Below, in pieces: positions 1 through 6,576 of a stretch of DNA of 16,522 nucleotides. Under the pieces are notes generated by a model. It worked only from the letters and a program-made list of their open reading frames with translations. It was not told the origin of the DNA and did not search any database. The translations under genes and the position numbers were made by a program. Origin of the DNA: Siphonobacter sp048595215 (GTDB taxonomy: Bacteria > Bacteroidota > Bacteroidia > Cytophagales > Spirosomataceae); assembly GCF_048595215.1 (NCBI RefSeq), contig NZ_JBMDWJ010000341.1:1-16522 (forward strand), given 5' to 3'. Numbering within the stretch: the stretch's first letter is position 1; the number at the start of each line of letters is the position of its first letter.

Positions 1-104
1 ATGGCACCTGAATACAGAGGAATGACTTGCTGAGCCTGCATTGGTATTACTGCAGCTAGCAAAAGAACCAGCGTTGGTAAAGCCGCTTTCCAGAGGGGAG
101 ACAT
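1..104 (-). CDS. Secreted protein, N-terminal fragment (possible alpha/beta-hydrolase)
   Basis: A reading frame opens at the ATG complementary to 102-104 and runs open for 34 codons off the left edge. It starts MSPLWKAALP, continues with a hydrophobic stretch (TLVLLLAAVI) and reaches a signal-peptidase-I-like site at PMQA-QQ, so the product is probably exported. The first mature residues, QQVIPLYSGA, resemble the start of secreted Bacteroidota esterases of the alpha/beta-hydrolase fold, which often begin with Q-x-IPLY followed by G. That resemblance is recalled, and no catalytic residue lies inside the window, so the function is tentative. It is co-directional with the heme oxygenase but separated from it by about 350 bp holding two hairpins, so it is probably a separate transcript. 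Confidence 0.7.
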   Translation of the reverse strand, partial: MSPLWKAALPTLVLLLAAVIPMQAQQVIPLYSGA

Positions 105-172
105 AGTATTAGAGGTTTGTACGATGGGCGAAGATAAGCAAAGCCACGTAAAACGATTACCATATACCTGCT

Positions 173-210
173 TCCTTAGCGACGATTCATTAATTTAATC
201 TCGCTAAGGA
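173..210. repeat. Inverted repeat, 10-bp perfect arms
   Basis: TCCTTAGCGA (173-182) is exactly complementary to TCGCTAAGGA (201-210). Past one unpaired C at 183 the stem can extend by GATT (184-187) with AATC (197-200), leaving a 9-nt AT-rich loop. No T-run follows on either strand, so it does not look like an intrinsic terminator. It begins 69 bp upstream of the secreted-protein start and could be an operator or a structured leader. Confidence 0.6.
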
Positions 211-238
211 TCGAGTCTGTTCGATCGATCGTCATGGT

Positions 239-295
239 AACGCAAGGCCTAAAAAACCGGCGAAGCACATTCACCGTTTTTTTAGGCCTTGCGTT
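239..295. terminator. Long inverted repeat, probable bidirectional terminator
   Basis: The arms 239-260 and 274-295 are complementary over 22 bp with one mismatch (C257) and a 13-nt loop. Each arm carries AACGCAAGGCCT followed by an A-run, so the A/T tracts are opposed inside the stem, as in symmetrical bidirectional terminators. It lies about 155 bp beyond the heme oxygenase stop codon and is the best candidate for ending that minus-strand transcript. Because the T-run is inside the stem and not after it, terminator activity is inferred. Confidence 0.6.
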
Positions 296-450
296 GAGTA
301 TCAATTCCTCTTTTGGAACAAATAATCTTTGAAAGGGGAATCTCGTAAATTTTACAGACCGTAGTCAAAACCGGGAAAGCGATTTAAATACGGCTATTGG
401 TATGTCTAGCAACGGCCTGTTTACAAGGAATGAGCGTCTATACTGCCTTT

Positions 451-1008
451 TTACACGCGACTTTCGGCGAATACGTCACCAAAACGCGTAAAGGTCTCGT
501 TCGCTGTAGCAACGGCCTGAGCTTTATCCGCTTCGGTACGGCCCTGAGCATTGAGCACTTCCGTAAAGGTTTTCCACATACTTCCCGTAGCTGGACCATA
601 TCCTGAGAAGAAGGAAACACCTTGCGTAATGCCTACTTTTTCCAGCATTTTTACGATAGTACTACCCCCCATGATAGAACCTTCCATGACGTACAAAGCT
701 CCTAAAGCCTGTATTGCGGTCTCAATGGCCGGAGCCGTAGCAGCGGGTAAGTCGTCACTCGTACTCCCGAGGGTTTCCAGATCCGCCTTCAGGAAAGAAG
801 CATGGCGACGTTCCGCGTAATCGGGTAGTACCTGCGGCGTAATATAGGGGGCAATAGCCTGTTCAACCGCGTGAAAGTAGGCGTAGAAATGCTTCAGGAA
901 ATCAGCGTAATCGGCTTGGTTCGTGATGGCTTTCAACCGCTGAACAACCTGTTTTTCAAGTTGCTGATGGGAGGTGCGGGTATCTTCTTTTAAACTAAGA
1001 CTTAACAT
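451..1008 (-). CDS. Biliverdin-producing heme oxygenase (HemO/BphO type)
   Basis: This 185-residue cytoplasmic protein matches the bacterial heme oxygenase family, which opens heme to biliverdin, CO and Fe2+ using O2 and reductant. Its length fits the 180-210 residues usual for bacterial members. The helix starting near residue 10 carries the expected proximal heme ligand, His14, in RTSHQQLEK. The conserved distal-helix signature is GALYVMEGS (103-111) followed by GG (114-115), and an FFSGYG motif sits at 133-138. I chose the ATG at 1008; the frame stays open upstream to a GTG at 1155, but those 49 extra residues look unrelated to the family. Bacteriophytochromes use biliverdin, but none is in the window, so either chromophore supply or iron recovery is possible. 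The DUF1338 gene upstream is 195 bp away; co-transcription is uncertain. Confidence 0.87.
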   Translation of the reverse strand: MLSLSLKEDTRTSHQQLEKQVVQRLKAITNQADYADFLKHFYAYFHAVEQAIAPYITPQVLPDYAERRHASFLKADLETLGSTSDDLPAATAPAIETAIQALGALYVMEGSIMGGSTIVKMLEKVGITQGVSFFSGYGPATGSMWKTFTEVLNAQGRTEADKAQAVATANETFTRFGDVFAESRV

Positions 1009-1203
1009 TCTTCGTATACGTTCATGCAAATCGAAGGATAACCTAAGCGTTCCTTCGAATAAAGTTCTTATCCAGTAACCGCTTTCCTGCCCCAAAGGTT
1101 GCACAGGTACAAACTTCCGAAACGAAAACGGCCTTTTTAAAGCTTCGTTATTCACCCAGACGGAGTTTAGTCCTTTAGATACGGCCGAGCAATAGTCCTA
1201 AAA

Positions 1204-2109
1204 TTACCGTTTCGTCATTTCAAAAAGATTAGTAGCCTGATCTCCCAGAAAACCCTCAAACCAGACTCCGTTTTCCTGACCCCGCTCGGCCAGTTCGTAA
1301 TAGGCATAGCTCCAGCGGAGGGTTCCGGTACTGCCATCGGCTTCGGTTACGGGGCAATCCTCGTCAACGGCCTGGGTCGAGGACTGGCGTAATTTACTGC
1401 CCCGCTCCCCTTCGATTTGAGTTTTCATAGGAATGCCCGCGGCTTGTAGACCCGCAATGGTTGTTTCCAGATCGGGCCATTCAGGAACCTGCTGAAAGTT
1501 GATGTAAGCCGTGAAGTGATTGACCGCATTCCCGTGCAGAAGAGTCCAGGCCGCAAACTGCGATTCTTCGTTTAAAGTCAAAACCGTTTCGCGACGAGGT
1601 GCGGGCCAGGGTCGCGTGAAGAAATTTTCCAGGGCCGATACCAGCGTTACCGCCGATTCGTCTTCAAGCTCTTGCTGGCCTTTTAATCGCTGTAATAATT
1701 CCCGTGGGGTACCCGCCAGCAAATCCGGCGTATGAGCAACGGCCTCCGAAAGTAACTGCTGAGCCCGCCCGGAAAGTTGGGTTACGTCGAGTTGCGTAAC
1801 AAAAAACTTGGGAAAGTGAGCCTCCGTAGGGTGCTGGTAATGCCAGGAATTCAGGTGTTTGGTCGGGAATGCGTACGGACTGATTTTCTGATATCCCAAA
1901 CATTCCAGAATAAAACCGATGGCTTCTAACCCGGGCGTTTGTTCACCGGTACGCGTGTTGAACGTCCGGAATGCACAGTGGTCATTAACGACCTGACCGC
2001 CCTTCTCAAGGACTAAGGCTGCGTAATGCTGGGCATACGGCACCCGTTGCTGGTAGCGTGCCCAGAGACGGTCAAGCAATTGTTGAGTGATGGAAGACTG
2101 ATCAGTCAT
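1204..2109 (-). CDS. DUF1338 family protein, 2-oxoadipate dioxygenase/decarboxylase-like
   Basis: This 301-residue protein belongs to the DUF1338 family, whose characterised member HglS converts 2-oxoadipate to D-2-hydroxyglutarate with loss of CO2 in lysine catabolism. It is an Fe(II) enzyme with a vicinal-oxygen-chelate-like fold and a His-His-Glu metal site. The likely ligands are visible: His44 in NDHCAFRTF, His198 in NHFTAYINF and Glu285 in VWFEGFLGD. Other family landmarks are HLNSWHY (85-91) and the FPKFFV segment near 99-104. The ATG at 2109 gives a full-length product. No other lysine-degradation gene is nearby, so the substrate is unproven here. A near-consensus -7 element (TACCTTTC, complementary to 2130-2137) lies just upstream, but no TTG is correctly spaced. 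Confidence 0.87.
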   Translation of the reverse strand: MTDQSSITQQLLDRLWARYQQRVPYAQHYAALVLEKGGQVVNDHCAFRTFNTRTGEQTPGLEAIGFILECLGYQKISPYAFPTKHLNSWHYQHPTEAHFPKFFVTQLDVTQLSGRAQQLLSEAVAHTPDLLAGTPRELLQRLKGQQELEDESAVTLVSALENFFTRPWPAPRRETVLTLNEESQFAAWTLLHGNAVNHFTAYINFQQVPEWPDLETTIAGLQAAGIPMKTQIEGERGSKLRQSSTQAVDEDCPVTEADGSTGTLRWSYAYYELAERGQENGVWFEGFLGDQATNLFEMTKR

Positions 2110-2465
2110 GGAAGCGTTTGATTAAAAGGGAAAGGTATAAAAGATTTCGTATGCTTGGTCGGCTTGTCAGTTACCAACCGTAAGCAATTTAGAAGTCAAG
2201 TCCAATCTCAGGCTTTTGTCCCTTACCACCAATCCATTAACTGCCAGCAATGCCGGCAAGAAGTTCCCTGCTTAGTTTCCAAAGTCGAATTTCAAGCCAA
2301 CCTAGCCATGGAGTTCCGCATACCAAACATACTTAGGTCCCAGTTAACGGAACTAGTCGTTCGAAATACCCCTCAGGAAAAATAAGTCGCAATCCACCCT
2401 GCCGTTTGGCGGAAATCCCCGCTTGCACTTGAACCGATTACCGTACCTTTGCCCACTCTAAATGC
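2110..2465. other. Divergent intergenic region
   Basis: This spacer separates the divergent DUF1338 and MFS genes and must hold both promoters. Only the MFS promoter is clear. A 76-codon frame from a TTG at 2155 was judged non-coding. No hairpin or repeat of note was seen. Confidence 0.65.
2423..2451 (+). promoter_or_regulatory. Bacteroidota primary-sigma promoter for the MFS gene
   Basis: TTG at 2423-2425 and a perfect TACCTTTG at 2444-2451 are separated by 18 bp, matching the Bacteroidota -33/-7 consensus (TTG-N17-23-TAnnTTTG). Transcription would begin around 2456-2459, leaving a leader of only about 8 nt to the first ATG (2466) or about 17 nt to the second (2475). Confidence 0.75.
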
Positions 2466-3800
2466 ATGTACGGCATGAATACCCCCGAGTCAAAGGAATC
2501 TGAACAGCCCCTCCAAAATAAGACTTTTCTGGCCGTTCTGATCAATACCCTGGCCGCTTCATTAACCAATAATTTTGTCTGGTTTGCCCTAACCTTTTGG
2601 GTGTATCTGGAAACGAAATCCGTATTAACCACCTCCATCATGGCAGGAGTTTATTCCGGAACAGTCGCCGTTACGGGCTTTTTCCTGGGTACACTCGTGG
2701 ATCGTTACCCCAAGAAGCTAGCCATGCTCCTTTCGAGTAGTAGTTCGCTGCTGTTGTACGTTGTGGCCGCGGGCATTTACCTTTCCACCTCCGAGACAAC
2801 GTTTCGGAACCCCGGTAGCTGGCAACTCTGGGTGTTTATTACGCTGGCTTTGATTGGGGCTATCGCTGGGAACCTCCGCAGCATTGCCCTTTCTACCCTG
2901 GTAACCATTCTTCTTCCCGAATCCCAACGTGACAAAGCCAATGGGATGGTAGGGACGGCCAATGGCGTATCGTTCCTGGCCGCTTCCATTTTTAGTGGTC
3001 TGGTGATTGGCTTTCTAGGGATGTTCTGGACACTGGTACTGGCCATTGGCCTGACGTTACTGGTTGTTCTGCACCTTTCTACGCTTTCGATTCAAGAGCT
3101 TAACCACGCCCACGCCGAGGCTCCGCCGGTCAGTTTTAACGTTCGTCATACCATTGCTATCATTCAGGAAATCCCCGGTTTATTCGGGCTGATCTTTTTC
3201 AACTGCTTTAATAACTTTCTGGGCGGCGTATTCATGTCCCTGATGGATGCCTACGGACTGTCGCTGGTGTCGGTACAGGTTTGGGGCATCCTCTGGGGTT
3301 TTCTGAGTCTGGGTTTTATTATTGGTGGACTGATTGTTGCTCGTCAGGGCCTCGGTGGCAAGCCGTTACGTACGCTATTTCTCACCAATCTGATCATGTG
3401 GTTTGTCTGCATTTTCTTTACGTTGCAGGCTTCGATTGTACTGCTAAGCGTCGGACTTCTAATCTACATGTGTCTGATTCCCGTAGTAGAAGCCGCCGAA
3501 CAGACCATTGTCCAGAAGGTCATTCCGCCCGATCGACTGGGGCGGGTGTTTGGCTTTTCCCAGAGTCTGGAACAGGCCGCTTCACCGATTACAGCCCTAC
3601 TGATCGGTCCCATTGCCCAGTACATTTTTATTCCTTTCATGACTACCGGAGCGGGCGTACAGTGGCTGGGATCCTGGTTTGGTACCGGCTCGGACCGCGG
3701 TCTAGCTCTTGTCTTCACCCTGACGGGGATCATCGGCTTTATCGTTACCCTGCTGGCGATGCGATCCCGGGCTTATCACACGTTGGCTTCGCACTTTTGA
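2466..3800 (+). CDS. Major facilitator superfamily transporter
   Basis: This 444-residue inner-membrane protein has about 12 hydrophobic segments and no cleavable signal. The loop between helices 2 and 3 carries GTLVDRYPKK (about 75-84), an MFS motif-A-like G-x3-DR-x-x-K/R pattern. Overall it resembles the MFS_3 group of exporters, which includes enterobactin-exporter-like and drug-efflux proteins. The substrate cannot be read from sequence. Two ATGs compete, at 2466 (MYGMN) and 2475 (MNTPES). The promoter position makes the second attractive because the first would leave a very short leader. The EamA gene starts 8 bp after its stop, so the two transporters are probably one transcript. Confidence 0.88.
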   Translation: MYGMNTPESKESEQPLQNKTFLAVLINTLAASLTNNFVWFALTFWVYLETKSVLTTSIMAGVYSGTVAVTGFFLGTLVDRYPKKLAMLLSSSSSLLLYVVAAGIYLSTSETTFRNPGSWQLWVFITLALIGAIAGNLRSIALSTLVTILLPESQRDKANGMVGTANGVSFLAASIFSGLVIGFLGMFWTLVLAIGLTLLVVLHLSTLSIQELNHAHAEAPPVSFNVRHTIAIIQEIPGLFGLIFFNCFNNFLGGVFMSLMDAYGLSLVSVQVWGILWGFLSLGFIIGGLIVARQGLGGKPLRTLFLTNLIMWFVCIFFTLQASIVLLSVGLLIYMCLIPVVEAAEQTIVQKVIPPDRLGRVFGFSQSLEQAASPITALLIGPIAQYIFIPFMTTGAGVQWLGSWFGTGSDRGLALVFTLTGIIGFIVTLLAMRSRAYHTLASHF

Positions 3801-3808
3801 GTTTATCC

Positions 3809-4666
3809 ATGCGTATGACGTTTTCCTCGCCCCGCCTGTGGTTGTTTGCGGGCATTCTCTGTATCAGTATCTATCCGATTCTAATTCGGGTAACGCCTGT
3901 TTCCGGGGTTACAGCGGCTTTTTATCGCCTAAGTATCGCCAGCCTCCTACTTTGGCCTTACGTGCTGGGACGAAACCAATGGAAGCGTGAAACGCTGCGA
4001 TTCTGGAAACCGCTAGTCGGCTGCGGCGTGTTGTTTGCGGCAGATATTGCCTCCTGGAATCTCTCCATTCAATACTCTTCAGCCACCCAGGCCAGCTTGC
4101 TTACGAATCTGTCTCCGATTTGGGTAGGGCTGACTTCTTTTTTGTTTCTGCCGCAAAAGCCTAATCGGTTTTTCTGGCTGGGTGTGGTGGTCGCCCTGGC
4201 GGGGCTGGTCCTATTCATGGGGTTTCAACTTTTTGCGGACCTGGCCTTTGATCGAGGATTTGGATTAGGCCTGCTCTCCGGGATTTGTTACGCCGCCTAC
4301 CTCATGCTCAGCAAAAGAGTACTGCGAAGCGTCAATATCCTCAATTTCATGGCCTGCATGACGACGGTTGGGAGTATCTTCCTGCTGTTTTTGTGCCTTT
4401 TAGGGGGAGAGAAGCTAAACGGCTTTTCCACGCTGGTTTGGGAATCGTTGTTGACGCAGTCATTGGTTTGTCAACTCCTGGGCTGGTTTTCGGTCAGTTA
4501 TGCCTTAACGCACATTCCCGCTCAGCAGGTGTCCATTAGTTTACTCAGTCAGGCCGTTTTAACCGCCCTCCTAGCGTGGCTGCTGCTGGGCGAACAACTC
4601 TCTGCTTCCATGATGCTGGGAGGAATCCTGTTGCTGACGGGGATCGCCATTACTTTCCGTAAGTAA
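3809..4666 (+). CDS. EamA/DMT-superfamily permease
   Basis: This 285-residue protein has about ten transmembrane helices arranged as two EamA repeats, the usual size and layout of drug/metabolite transporters (RhaT/YdcZ-like exporters). Visible family traits include an early IRVTP segment after helix 1, SIQYSSATQASLLTNLSPIW (about 92-111) closing the first repeat, and the C-terminal LLSQAVLTALLAWLLLGEQL segment with a conserved acidic GE before the final helices. The reading frame stays open far upstream inside the MFS gene, but the ATG at 3809 (or 3815) is the sensible start: it lies 8 bp after the MFS stop and immediately before helix 1. The transported metabolite is unknown. The gene converges on the GH13 gene, with only 16 bp between stop codons and no hairpin. 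Confidence 0.87.
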   Translation: MRMTFSSPRLWLFAGILCISIYPILIRVTPVSGVTAAFYRLSIASLLLWPYVLGRNQWKRETLRFWKPLVGCGVLFAADIASWNLSIQYSSATQASLLTNLSPIWVGLTSFLFLPQKPNRFFWLGVVVALAGLVLFMGFQLFADLAFDRGFGLGLLSGICYAAYLMLSKRVLRSVNILNFMACMTTVGSIFLLFLCLLGGEKLNGFSTLVWESLLTQSLVCQLLGWFSVSYALTHIPAQQVSISLLSQAVLTALLAWLLLGEQLSASMMLGGILLLTGIAITFRK

Positions 4667-4682
4667 ATTTTTGAAAGGATCG

Positions 4683-6509
4683 CTACTGCTTTTTATACAG
4701 GACGAAACCACCCGGCGGCAGAGTAAGCTGAACTGCCTTTCCATTACGGGCTGCTACAGATACGCTCGTCAAAGTAGCCTCTGGATGGGTGGTGTACAGG
4801 CAGGTAAGTACGTCGCCGGTGGTATGGAGGTCGTTATCTACGGTGACCCAAGCCGTTTGGCTTTGATTGACGTCGGTATTGAAAGCACAGAGTACTTCCT
4901 GCGTATGCAGAATCCGGGACCAGGCTACGACCGACTGCATAGACGCTCCCCAAAGACGCGGGTAACCAAAATGAATACTATCGCCGGAAATTTCCCGCAG
5001 GTACTGCCGACCGCGTCGCAGGGCGATTTCCTGTTTACGTACCGCCAGTAGCTTGCTGATTTCAGGAAACCAGGGGCTATCCTCCCAAAAGAAATGCACT
5101 CCTTTGCTACGAAAGGCTCCGAAGGCTCCCCCAAACATACTCTCCCGGATATAGCGGTCGTGGCCACCGTGTCCGTCAAACGCCTGCTCCGTTCCGTAGT
5201 ACAAACAGGGGATACCCAGCGAAGTAACATTGAAACCGATCACCGCCAGTAATTGCCGGGAGCCCGTCGCATCGGCACAAAAACGAGCCTTTTGTGGCCC
5301 CTTCCGTACCTGATCGTGATCGTCGAACAGGGTGACCACCTTGTTCCGGAACCAGCTGTGGGATTCTTTCTGAAGTAGTTCTGAATTGCGAAACAAACTG
5401 AAGTATTCCGCTGGATTACGGTATCCTTTTACCAGGTACTCCAGTTTGTCGGGAATATCGTCGATGCCCAGTGCCGCATCGAGTCCCGTAAGTTCCAGCG
5501 TGGTAAATGCCCGCTGACGACCGCCCGTTATTTCTCCGATCAGGTAAAAATTTTCCTTGCCGATTGCCAAGGTAAATTCCCGGATGACCGAAGAGAAAAA
5601 CCGGGTCGCTCCCAGGTCCATGTGCTTAACGGTATCGATTCGAAAGCCGTCGAGATCCGCCAGGGCAATCCAGTATTTATACGCTTCGGCGAGGTGCAGG
5701 AGTGCCTCGGAAGGCTGGTAGGCATCCAGAGGTCCGTACCCATGATGAATGTCCTTCAGGGATTCGAAGTCACCATCCAGAAATTCCGGATCGTGATCCC
5801 AATACTGAATTTTACCTTTTCGGGTAAAGGTTTGGGGGTGCTGTAGTTCGGAGGGCCACACGGCTCCGTCGGGCCAGGCTCCGGCTGGCTGCGGAGCAAA
5901 GGGCAACGTAGGCTGCCCCTCCGCATTTCGATACCCACGTACCGGAAAAACGGAACCGCTGGCGTATACGGGTTGTCCGGTTTCGTAGGCAAATACGTCA
6001 CCAGAATGGTTTAAAATAATATCCAGAATTACATAGATGCCGTGCTCATGGGCCGTTTCCACGACTTCGATTAAATCCTGTTGCGTTCCGAAGCGGGGTT
6101 CAATTTCCAGAAAATTCTGGATTCCGTAGCCGTGATACGTTTCCTGCGAGGCGACTTGTTTGAAAACCGGACTAATCCAGATCGCTGAAATTCCCAGGCG
6201 TTTCAGATAACCGATCTTACTTTTCAGTCCACGGAGCGTTCCGCCCACAAAACGTTCGCCTGCCTGCTGCCAGGCTTCAGCATCGGGCGTCAGGGCATTA
6301 CCGGCGTCTTCGGGTTGGAAACGGGGTGTTTGTCCCGAAGTAACGAGCTGGCCTTCATTGTTCAGATAATCCTGTTCCTGCCCATCGGAAAATCGGTCGA
6401 GTAACAGAAAATACAGCACCTGATCTTCCCAGGCCAGCGGCGATGGATAGTACGAAGGGCGAAGGACTGCCGGAAGCGAAAGCTCGCGAAAGGATTGAAT
6501 CGGTTCCAT
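4683..6509 (-). CDS. GH13 alpha-amylase-family glycoside hydrolase, cytoplasmic
   Basis: This 608-residue protein contains a GH13 (beta/alpha)8 catalytic domain at about 30-500 and a C-terminal beta-sandwich-like region. The four conserved regions are readable: region I DIILNH (163-168); region II GFRIDTVKH (288-296) with the nucleophile Asp292; region III GEIT (325-328) with the acid/base Glu326; region IV LFDDHDQ with transition-state Asp399. The catalytic triad is therefore intact. It should act on alpha-glucan or malto-oligosaccharide bonds, but hydrolase versus transferase specificity cannot be read. No signal peptide is present, so it probably acts in the cytoplasm. I preferred the ATG at 6509 over a TTG two codons earlier. 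It follows the protease-nuclease stop by 67 bp with no terminator visible, so it may be the last gene of that operon. Confidence 0.88.
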   Translation of the reverse strand: MEPIQSFRELSLPAVLRPSYYPSPLAWEDQVLYFLLLDRFSDGQEQDYLNNEGQLVTSGQTPRFQPEDAGNALTPDAEAWQQAGERFVGGTLRGLKSKIGYLKRLGISAIWISPVFKQVASQETYHGYGIQNFLEIEPRFGTQQDLIEVVETAHEHGIYVILDIILNHSGDVFAYETGQPVYASGSVFPVRGYRNAEGQPTLPFAPQPAGAWPDGAVWPSELQHPQTFTRKGKIQYWDHDPEFLDGDFESLKDIHHGYGPLDAYQPSEALLHLAEAYKYWIALADLDGFRIDTVKHMDLGATRFFSSVIREFTLAIGKENFYLIGEITGGRQRAFTTLELTGLDAALGIDDIPDKLEYLVKGYRNPAEYFSLFRNSELLQKESHSWFRNKVVTLFDDHDQVRKGPQKARFCADATGSRQLLAVIGFNVTSLGIPCLYYGTEQAFDGHGGHDRYIRESMFGGAFGAFRSKGVHFFWEDSPWFPEISKLLAVRKQEIALRRGRQYLREISGDSIHFGYPRLWGASMQSVVAWSRILHTQEVLCAFNTDVNQSQTAWVTVDNDLHTTGDVLTCLYTTHPEATLTSVSVAARNGKAVQLTLPPGGFVLYKKQ

Positions 6510-6576
6510 AATCAAATCAGTATCGAAGGTCTAAGAAATGATTACTCGTTTTTTCGCCATGCTTCCGCTCCTTTTC

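Larger units (their letters stand above)
105..450. other. Intergenic region with two inverted repeats
   Basis: No convincing gene lies here. The stretch separates the heme oxygenase stop codon from the start of the secreted protein, both on the minus strand. It holds two hairpin-forming sequences, described separately. Its left part must carry the promoter of the secreted protein, but no clean TAnnTTTG motif was found; the nearest is a one-mismatch TGGCTTTG complementary to 139-146 with no partner TTG at the right distance. Confidence 0.7.

Noticed and set aside
407..519. Direct repeat TAGCAACGGCCTG at 407-419 and 507-519, exactly 100 bp apart
   Set aside because: Only 13 bp match and flanks diverge; one copy is inside the heme oxygenase gene. 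Probably coincidence, not a duplicated gene end.
2155..2385. 76-codon frame in the divergent intergenic region
   Set aside because: It starts at TTG, has no ribosome binding site or family resemblance, and overlaps where promoters must lie.
3281..3808. Long upstream extension of the EamA reading frame inside the MFS gene
   Set aside because: The extension lies entirely within the MFS coding sequence in another frame, has non-membrane, His/Arg/Ser-rich text, and a good ATG sits 8 bp after the MFS stop.
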